Of a stretch of 11,692 nucleotides of DNA, positions 6,988 to 11,692 are shown piece by piece. Position numbers and translations under genes: made by a program. A model generated the notes under the pieces. It worked only from the letters and a program-made list of their open reading frames with translations, searched no databases and was not told the DNA's origin. Within the stretch, counting starts at the first letter, position 1, and the number at the start of each line of letters is the position of its first letter. This stretch comes from an uncultured Collinsella sp. (GTDB taxonomy: Bacteria > Actinomycetota > Coriobacteriia > Coriobacteriales > Coriobacteriaceae), in assembly GCA_900544425.1 (NCBI GenBank), contig UQUX01000052.1, forward strand, positions 1 through 11,692, in the 5' to 3' direction.

Positions 6988-7069
6988 AAATTGAACTTTC
7001 GGATAATGCGCCGCGCTATACTGCTGCCTAAATTGAACTCAGGTTCAATTTGTGTTCTATAAATTGAAC
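6988..7069. promoter_or_regulatory. Array of four identical 9-bp half-sites, probable operator of the fusion gene
   Basis: AAATTGAAC occurs at 6988-6996, 7030-7038 and 7061-7069 on the plus strand, and as its reverse complement GTTCAATTT at 7043-7051. The second and inverted copies form a palindrome around TCAG. Start-to-start distances of the direct copies are 42, 31 and 73 bases, close to 4, 3 and 7 turns of B-DNA, so all three face the same side of the helix. The array overlaps and follows the promoter of a gene whose product begins with a helix-turn-helix, so autoregulation is the natural reading. Confidence 0.75.
7002..7022 (+). promoter_or_regulatory. Promoter -10 candidates for the XRE-aminotransferase gene
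   Basis: Two good -10 hexamers are present: GATAAT at 7002-7007 and TATACT at 7017-7022. Predicted transcript starts are near 7014 and 7029. Neither has a strong -35; TTGAAC at 6991-6996, inside the first half-site, lies 20 bases from TATACT. Half-sites 2 to 4 therefore fall at or just after the transcript start, a typical repression geometry. Confidence 0.5.
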
Positions 7070-7090
7070 TTTGCCAGCAAGGAGGTTCTA

Positions 7091-8611
7091 ATGGCCCAAG
7101 AGACGTTTAGCGATCGCCTGCGACAGACCATGTCCGATCGCGACGTTCGCCAGTCGGATGTAATCCGCGCATCGGAGATGCTCGGCAAAAAACTCGGCAA
7201 GAGTCAGATGAGCCAATATGTGAGCGGCAAGACGATCCCGCGGCGCGATGTGGCAGAGCTGCTCGCCCGTATTTTGGAGGTCGATGTTTCCTGGCTGCTC
7301 GCCAGTGACGCCGATCAAGTCGAGACGTCCTCGTCCCATAACGTTGCCAAATCCGAACCTAGTCCCTCAGCTCAAATTCCAAGGAGCACCACCATGCGTA
7401 CTTTTTCTAAATCCACCAAGCTCGATAACGTCCTGTATGACGTGCGCGGTCCCGTCGTCGACGAGGCTGCCCGTATGGAGGACGAGGGCGAGCGCATCCT
7501 CAAGCTCAATATCGGCAACCCGGCGCCCTTCGGTTTTCGCACGCCCGACGAGGTTATCAAGGACATGCGCCAGCAGCTGCCCGACTGCGAAGGCTATTCC
7601 AATTCGCGCGGCCTGTTCTCTGCGCGCAAGGCGATCATGCAGTATTCGCAGATCAAGGGCCTGCCCAATGTTCAGATGGAGCATATCTACACGGGCAACG
7701 GCGTGTCCGAACTCATTCAGCTTTCGATGAACGCTCTGCTCGACAATGGCGACGAGATTTTGATCCCCAGCCCCGACTATCCGCTCTGGACGGCGTGCGC
7801 AACCCTCGCCGGCGGTCATCCCGTGCACTATCTATGCGATGAGCAGGCGGATTGGTATCCCGACCTGGAGGATATGGAGTCCAAGATCACGAGCGCGACC
7901 AAGGCCCTCGTCATCATCAACCCCAACAACCCCACGGGCTCGGTCTACCCGCGCGAGGTGCTCGAGGGCATCGTCGAGGTTGCGCGCAGGCATCAGCTGA
8001 TGATCTTTGCCGATGAGATCTACGACCGTCTGTGCATGGACGGCTACGAGCACGTCTCGATTGCCTCGCTCGCTCCCGATCTGCCCTGCGTTACCTTTAG
8101 CGGCCTTTCCAAGTCGCACATGATCGCGGGCTATCGTATTGGCTGGATGGTGCTTTCGGGCAACCAGCGCTGCATGAGCGACTTCATTATGGGTATCAAC
8201 ATGCTCTCTAACATGCGCCTGTGCTCCAACGTGCCGGCCCAGTCGATCGTCCAGACGGCGCTCGGTGGCCATCAGTCGGTCAACGACTACATCCGTCCCG
8301 GCGGTCGTGTCTACGAGCAGCGCAACTTTGTGTATGAGGCACTCAACAAGATCGATGGCATCTCGGTGGTCAAGCCGCGCGCGGCGTTCTATATCTTCCC
8401 CAAGATGGATGTTAAGAAGTTCAACATCACCGATGACGAGCAGTTTGCCCTCGACCTGCTGCACGAGAAGAAGATTCTGATCACGCGCGGCGGCGGCTTT
8501 AACTGGGCCGAGCCCGATCACTTCCGCATCGTGTACCTGCCGCGCATGGAAGTGCTCAAAGAGTCGCTCGAAGACCTCGCCGATTTCTTTGATCACTACC
8601 GCCAGGCGTAG
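7091..8611 (+). CDS. XRE helix-turn-helix fused to AlaA-like PLP aminotransferase
   Basis: A 506-residue two-domain protein. Residues 1-70 form a Cro/XRE-type helix-turn-helix, with GKSQMSQYVSGKTIPR (36-51) as the recognition segment. A polar linker (about 71-105, rich in Ser, Gln and Glu) leads to a complete fold-type I aminotransferase closely resembling E. coli AlaA, the glutamate-pyruvate transaminase. Visible active-site residues are N280 in NPNNPTG, D308 and Y311 in FADEIYD, the PLP lysine K341 in SGLSKSH, and the carboxylate-binding R479 in DHFRIVYLPR. Minus 101, these fall at 179, 207, 210, 240 and 378, so the enzyme looks active. The start at 7091 follows GGAGG (7081-7085); an ATG at 7052 lies inside the operator region and was rejected. 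The role may be alanine synthesis combined with control of its own gene, in the manner of MocR-type regulators but with an unrelated DNA-binding domain. Domain calls are firm; regulation is inferred. Confidence 0.9.
   Translation: MAQETFSDRLRQTMSDRDVRQSDVIRASEMLGKKLGKSQMSQYVSGKTIPRRDVAELLARILEVDVSWLLASDADQVETSSSHNVAKSEPSPSAQIPRSTTMRTFSKSTKLDNVLYDVRGPVVDEAARMEDEGERILKLNIGNPAPFGFRTPDEVIKDMRQQLPDCEGYSNSRGLFSARKAIMQYSQIKGLPNVQMEHIYTGNGVSELIQLSMNALLDNGDEILIPSPDYPLWTACATLAGGHPVHYLCDEQADWYPDLEDMESKITSATKALVIINPNNPTGSVYPREVLEGIVEVARRHQLMIFADEIYDRLCMDGYEHVSIASLAPDLPCVTFSGLSKSHMIAGYRIGWMVLSGNQRCMSDFIMGINMLSNMRLCSNVPAQSIVQTALGGHQSVNDYIRPGGRVYEQRNFVYEALNKIDGISVVKPRAAFYIFPKMDVKKFNITDDEQFALDLLHEKKILITRGGGFNWAEPDHFRIVYLPRMEVLKESLEDLADFFDHYRQA
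7381..7396 (+). promoter_or_regulatory. Internal ribosome binding site and start codon for a stand-alone aminotransferase
   Basis: AAGGAG (7381-7386) lies seven bases before an in-frame ATG (7394-7396), residue 102 of the fusion. Translation from here gives MRTFSKSTKLDNVLYD and a 405-residue protein, the length of E. coli AlaA and aligned with its N-terminus. The site sits at the linker/enzyme boundary, so one mRNA may give both long and short products. Confidence 0.6.
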
Positions 8612-8636
8612 GGGATAGAAGTTCCGCACTATGAAG

Positions 8637-8668
8637 AGCTCCCTGCAGTTGCTTGGCTGCAGGGAGCT
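8637..8668. terminator. Bidirectional terminator hairpin between the fusion gene and the deformylase gene
   Basis: A perfect 12-bp stem, AGCTCCCTGCAG (8637-8648) with CTGCAGGGAGCT (8657-8668), closes an 8-base loop and is followed by TTCTT. It lies between the stop codons of two converging genes, at 8611 and 8686. The T-tract is short on both sides. Confidence 0.75.
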
Positions 8669-8685
8669 TTCTTGAATTGGCGCAA

Positions 8686-9096
8686 CTATATAACTATTCC
8701 TTGGCAGTGGTCGATTTCGTGCTGGATGATCTCGGCGGTGTAGCCCGAGAAGTTTTTGATGCGGCGGACAAAGTTCTCGTCCAAATACTCAACCTTAATG
8801 CGGCGATATCGGGTACAGGGACGCTCGCCGGCCAGCGAGAGGCATCCTTCGCTCGTCTGATAGGCATTGACCTGCTCAAGAATTTGAGGGTTGTACATCA
8901 GGAGCGCCCTGTTGCCGTCCTTTACGCAGATGATGCGTTTGCGCACGCCGATCATGTTGGCGGCGAGGCCCACGCACTCGTGCTCATGTTCGTTGAGCGT
9001 ATCCAGGAGGTCCTGCCCGGTCGCGGCGTCGTCGGGTCCCGCGTCTTCGGAAGGAAGGCGCAAAAAGAACTCGGATTTCATGATGGGCTTGATCAT
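8686..9096 (-). CDS. def: Short peptide deformylase with non-canonical motif I
   Basis: A 136-residue peptide deformylase-family protein. The start at 9096 (MIKPIMKSEFFLRL) has GAGGAG eight bases upstream; the reading frame is open for 72 more codons upstream, but these show no deformylase features and cover the intergenic region. Motif II EGCLS (83-87) with C85, and motif III QHEIDH (125-130) with H126, E127 and H130, are intact. Motif I reads GLAANMIG (43-50), with methionine 48 where the classical enzyme has the glutamine that stabilises the reaction intermediate. A class of short deformylases in Clostridia and relatives shares GLAANMIG, so this is probably a subfamily trait rather than decay. 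It ends before the C-terminal helix typical of long deformylases. It is a paralogue of the gene at 943, about 7.7 kb away on the other strand. Deformylase activity is likely but not certain. Confidence 0.82.
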   Translation of the reverse strand: MIKPIMKSEFFLRLPSEDAGPDDAATGQDLLDTLNEHEHECVGLAANMIGVRKRIICVKDGNRALLMYNPQILEQVNAYQTSEGCLSLAGERPCTRYRRIKVEYLDENFVRRIKNFSGYTAEIIQHEIDHCQGIVI

Positions 9097-9226
9097 GGCG
9101 GGCTCCTCATGTCTTATGCTTTCGTGGACTTTTAATAATAGCGCGGAAGGAAAGCTGTGCGTCCGCGTTACAATCTTTCGACGTTGGACCATGTTGTCAG
9201 ACTCGTCGTGTACGGCGTCTGGCGTA

Positions 9227-9255
9227 AGTCTAGGGCTCATTTTTCGCCCTGGACT
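9227..9255 (+). promoter_or_regulatory. Hairpin in the leader of the MFS exporter gene
   Basis: AGTCTAGGGC (9227-9236) and GCCCTGGACT (9246-9255) form a 10-bp stem with one G-T pair around a T-rich loop. It lies 47 bases before the exporter start and has no T-run after it. It could be an operator for an unseen regulator or an RNA structure in the leader. The 205-base divergent gap otherwise shows only a minus-strand TATTAT as a possible -10 for the deformylase. Confidence 0.4.
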
Positions 9256-9301
9256 GTTCCTCTGGGGCGATGCGACTGTCGTTCCAAGAGGAAGGAAATG
9301 C

Positions 9302-10717
9302 ATGGGGAGCAAATCTCAGCAACAAGTTAGAGTAACGCCATCGGGCACTGCGGCGCTTCTCGTCGTAATGTATATTGCAGCCTTTGTCGCCGCGTTTAAC
9401 GAGAACATCATTAACGTGGCGTTGCACGACATTATGGCGGCCTTTTCGGTGAGTGCCACCACGGCGCAGTGGCTCGTTTCGGGCTACATGATCGTGACGT
9501 CGATCTTTACGGCCATCATGGCCTTCCTGTCCGGTCGTTTCTCGACGCGCAAGCTGCTGTTTTTCGCATGCGGATGCATGGTCGCCGGCGAAGCCCTGTG
9601 CCTGGTCGCTCCGTCGTTTAGCGTTTTGCTGCCAAGTCGTATTTTGCAGGCTGCGGGATCGGGCATCTTGTTCCCGCTCATGATGAACGTGGTGCTGTCT
9701 TGTGCCCCGCGTGAGAAGCTCGGTCTGTATCTGAGCCTGGGTGGTGCCTGCATTACGCTGGGGCCGGCGTTTGGACCCGTGATCAGCGGTCTTATGTGCA
9801 CGTTGTTTGGCTGGAGGGCGGTGTTCGTAGTGCCGCTGGTGGGCGGCATTGCGGTCGCAGCGGCGGGCGTTAAGCTTGTTCAGAATGTCGGAGAGCGTTC
9901 GAACACCACGCTTGATATTCTGTCGGTTGTTTTGCTCGCGGCCGGCATTACGGCATTTGTGTATTCCGTAGGCGAGTTCTCGACCAATCTGATTGCCGGC
10001 ATCGTGACGCTTATCGCCGCCATTGTGCTGCTCGGCCTGTTTGCGGCCCGCCAGCTCAAACTCGAGCATCCGGTGCTTAACGTGCGTCCCATGGCGAGCG
10101 TTCGTTTTTGGCCTGCGTGCCTGCTTGTGGTGGTGTCGATGATGACAACGTTCTCGATGAGTGTTTTGTTGCCGCTCTATTTTGAGGGCACATACGGCAT
10201 GACCGCACTTGTTGCGGGCCTGCTCATTTTGCCGGCAATTGCCTGCAACGCCGTGACCTCGATTGTGGGCGGACGCGTGATGGACGCCCGTGGCGCATGG
10301 CCGCTGCTGCCGGTCGGCTTTGCCCTGATTGCCGTGGGGCAGACTGCCATCTCGATGACGGCGGCAAGCATGAACATCGGCGTTGTCGTGGCACTGACCG
10401 TTGTAGTGTATGCCGGAGTCGGTTTGGTGCTGAGCCCCTCGCAGACGGCCGGCTTGGAGACGCTGCCTGCCGCTGAGCATCCCCACGGAACGGCATTGCT
10501 TAACACGTGGAACATGATTGCCGCATCGTTTGGCCCATCGCTGTTTATCGGTCTGCTCTCGAGTTCTGCGGCGACTGCCGGCGCGGCTGGCGCTGCGACC
10601 GACGTTGCCCAGGCGATTGGATTTGCAACTGCCGTGCGTGTGGCGGCTGTGATTGCCGTGGTCGGGTTCGCGACGTCGCTGGTGTACGCTCGTCGCGAGT
10701 CGCACATGTCGCATTAA
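9302..10717 (+). CDS. MFS multidrug-type exporter, DHA2 family
   Basis: A 471-residue major facilitator with about fourteen membrane helices, resembling proton-driven drug exporters of the DHA2 group (EmrB, QacA, LmrB). The start at 9302 (MGSKSQQQVR) follows AGGAAGGAA; the open frame extends 137 codons further upstream, but most of that is antisense to the deformylase gene. Visible motifs are FNENIINVAL in helix 1 (32-41), where many relatives have a charged residue; motif A GRFSTRKL (78-85); motif B RILQAAGSG (113-121); and antiporter motif C LGPAFGPVISG (153-163). Motif C supports export. The substrate is unknown. It is divergent from the deformylase, and no dedicated regulator is adjacent. 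No convincing terminator follows; only a bulged GCACAT/ATGTGTGC repeat overlaps the stop, so read-through into the next gene is possible. Confidence 0.9.
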   Translation: MGSKSQQQVRVTPSGTAALLVVMYIAAFVAAFNENIINVALHDIMAAFSVSATTAQWLVSGYMIVTSIFTAIMAFLSGRFSTRKLLFFACGCMVAGEALCLVAPSFSVLLPSRILQAAGSGILFPLMMNVVLSCAPREKLGLYLSLGGACITLGPAFGPVISGLMCTLFGWRAVFVVPLVGGIAVAAAGVKLVQNVGERSNTTLDILSVVLLAAGITAFVYSVGEFSTNLIAGIVTLIAAIVLLGLFAARQLKLEHPVLNVRPMASVRFWPACLLVVVSMMTTFSMSVLLPLYFEGTYGMTALVAGLLILPAIACNAVTSIVGGRVMDARGAWPLLPVGFALIAVGQTAISMTAASMNIGVVVALTVVVYAGVGLVLSPSQTAGLETLPAAEHPHGTALLNTWNMIAASFGPSLFIGLLSSSAATAGAAGAATDVAQAIGFATAVRVAAVIAVVGFATSLVYARRESHMSH

Positions 10718-10777
10718 TGTGTGCACATAGATTCTGCAGCTAGATTGGATGGCAACACCATAAACTAATGGACGTTT

Positions 10778-10865
10778 TGCCGAGAGGCATGAATGTTTAA
10801 AGCGCAAAGAGTGCGCGACGGGCCCCGCGAATGGGGCGATGATGCCCGAGAGGGCTAAGAAGGAG
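10778..10865 (+). promoter_or_regulatory. Leader with four tandem small hairpins and the ribosome binding site
   Basis: Four perfect short stems follow one another: TGCC-GAGA-GGCA (10778-10789), GCGCA-AAGAG-TGCGC (10802-10816), GCCCC-GCGAAT-GGGGC (10822-10837) and GCCC-GAGA-GGGC (10844-10855). The first and last have the same GNRA-type GAGA loop. The last ends four bases before the AAGGAG Shine-Dalgarno (10860-10865). It resembles no riboswitch class I can name. The upstream part of this 152-base gap shows no clear promoter. Confidence 0.4.
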
Positions 10866-10869
10866 TCTC

Positions 10870-11692
10870 ATGTCCGAGAACGAAGAGATCATGAACGAGA
10901 CCGAGAACGAGACCATGGCTGCCGAGGTTGAGGCAGTCGAGACCGTGGAGACCGAAGCTGCCGAGGTTGAGGCTGCTGACGAGGTTTCCGCCGAGGAGGA
11001 GGCCGAGGTTGTCGAGGCCGCCGTTGATTACGATGACGAAGAGCTGATGGACAAGATGCAGAAGGCCGCCCGCCTGCTGCGTAGCCGTCGCTTTGCTATT
11101 TCCAAGGAGGAGGAGGCCAAGGCCGAGCGCATGGCGAACATCGAACGCGCCATCAAGCTTCTTGACCTCAAGCCCAAGATGGAGCAGAAGGAAATGTCCG
11201 ACCTGATGGGCATGCGCCTCCGTGAGCTCGATGGCCTGATGGCCGAGGCCGAGGCTGCCGATCTGGTCGGCCGCATCGACGACGCCGAGGGCGATATGCG
11301 CAAGATTGTTGTCTTCGCCGCCGAGGATGCCGCTGAGGGCCTGGTCGAGCTTGCCAACAAGAAGGAGAAGCTCCTGCCCGAGCTTTCTTATGAGGAGGCC
11401 ACCGAGCTGATGGCCGCTCTCGATAAGGTTATCGCTCCGCTCGTCGCCATGGGCCTGGACGAGGACCGCGGTCCTCGCGGCGGCCGTGACGACCGTGGCG
11501 GCCGTGGCGGCGACCGTGGCGGTCGCGGCGGCTTTGGCGATCGCGGTGGCCGTGGCGGTGACCGTGGCGGTCGCGGTGGCGATCGCGGCGGCCGTGGCGG
11601 CTTTGGTGACCGTGGCGGCGACCGTGGCGGTCGCGGCGGCTTTGGCGGCAACCGTGGTGGCTATGGCGATCGCGGCGGCAACCGTGGTGGCT
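10870..11692 (+). CDS. Acidic, MarR-like winged-helix protein with RGG-repeat tail, 3' end cut off by the window
   Basis: At least 274 residues, running off the right edge. Three parts are visible. Residues 1-58 are very acidic (Glu, Val and Ala rich) and look disordered. Residues about 59-195 are helical and resemble a MarR fold: a helix-turn-helix with EQKEMSDLMGMRLRELDGLM (105-124), then ADLVGRI, a wing DDAEGDMRKIVVF (137-149), and a final helix near LSYEEATELMAALDKVIAPL (172-191) as in MarR dimer helices. From R200 the chain is almost only RGG, DRGG and GFGDRGG units, 75 residues in the window. RGG tails bind RNA or mediate condensates, so the protein may link nucleic acid binding to RNA metabolism; this is inference. 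The start at 10870 has AAGGAG four bases upstream. I know no precise function. Similar MarR-plus-RGG proteins may exist in other gut anaerobes. Confidence 0.8.
   Translation, partial: MSENEEIMNETENETMAAEVEAVETVETEAAEVEAADEVSAEEEAEVVEAAVDYDDEELMDKMQKAARLLRSRRFAISKEEEAKAERMANIERAIKLLDLKPKMEQKEMSDLMGMRLRELDGLMAEAEAADLVGRIDDAEGDMRKIVVFAAEDAAEGLVELANKKEKLLPELSYEEATELMAALDKVIAPLVAMGLDEDRGPRGGRDDRGGRGGDRGGRGGFGDRGGRGGDRGGRGGDRGGRGGFGDRGGDRGGRGGFGGNRGGYGDRGGNRGG
11467..11692 (+). repeat. In-frame coding repeat for RGG/DRGG units
   Basis: The DNA is a degenerate tandem array of 6- to 12-base units built on CGTGGCGGC and GACCGTGGC, giving RGG and DRGG, with GGCTTTGGCGAT spacers coding GFGD. Third positions vary while the amino acids stay constant, so the protein repeat is under selection. 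It continues past the window. Confidence 0.85.

Noticed and set aside
8891..9301. 137-codon N-terminal extension of the MFS exporter
   Set aside because: Much of it is antisense to the deformylase, and the rest is intergenic; the MFS fold begins after 9302.
9097..9312. 72-codon N-terminal extension of the second deformylase
   Set aside because: It lacks deformylase features, has no ribosome binding site and crosses the divergent promoter region; the start at 9096 has GAGGAG.
10705..10728. GCACAT/ATGTGTGC repeat at the exporter stop codon as a terminator
   Set aside because: The stem is bulged and no T-run follows.
9230..10807. 525-codon minus-strand frame opposite the exporter
   Set aside because: Its Arg-, His- and Gln-rich translation is typical of the antisense of a GC-rich gene; no start signal or motif was seen.
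10833..10866. Resemblance of GGGGCGATGATGCCC to a fluoride riboswitch core
   Set aside because: Only the GGCGATG piece fits; the remaining conserved segments and the pseudoknot partner are not found.
11388..11651. Proline-rich minus-strand frame opposite the RGG tail
   Set aside because: PPRPP runs are simply the reverse complement of the RGG-coding repeat.

Overview
The window looks like the chromosome of a high-GC Gram-positive gut bacterium of the class Coriobacteriia, with Collinsella or a close relative most likely. This is inferred from the GC-rich coding sequence, strong GGAGG-type ribosome binding sites, a bile salt hydrolase, and an RGG-tailed MarR-like protein. No tRNA, rRNA, CRISPR array, insertion sequence or phage gene is visible. 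Gene density is normal, and no gene-free stretch exceeds about 245 bases.

Left part (1-2640): the first 249 residues of an NCS2/AzgA-type purine permease run leftwards off the edge. Divergent from it is a small peptide deformylase-like gene whose catalytic glutamate is replaced by methionine. A 105-bp interrupted inverted repeat starts at its stop codon and a strong terminator follows. Next is a bile salt hydrolase with its full active-site set, which shares a bidirectional terminator with the convergent potassium transporter gene.

Middle (2650-6930): on the minus strand lie a Kup potassium transporter with an acidic C-terminal tail and an EamA/DMT exporter. A LysR regulator is divergent from the exporter, and the shared intergenic region carries a textbook LysR-type palindrome next to a consensus -10 box. 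Regulator and exporter probably form one control unit.

The most interesting locus (6930-8670) is a fusion of an N-terminal XRE/Cro-type helix-turn-helix to a complete AlaA-like PLP aminotransferase. The architecture parallels MocR/PdxR/GabR regulators but uses a different DNA-binding domain. Its promoter carries four identical 9-bp half-sites, three in direct orientation and spaced by whole helical turns. Inside the gene, a Shine-Dalgarno and ATG lie exactly where a free-standing 405-residue aminotransferase would start. The locus may therefore make both an autoregulating sensor and a plain enzyme.

Right part (8670-11692): a second, short deformylase has an intact HExxH motif but lacks the usual motif I glutamine. 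Divergent from it is a DHA2-type MFS exporter. The window closes with a gene, cut by the right edge, that has an acidic N-terminus, a MarR-like winged helix and a long RGG/DRGG tail. Its leader holds four small tandem hairpins, two of them with GAGA tetraloops.
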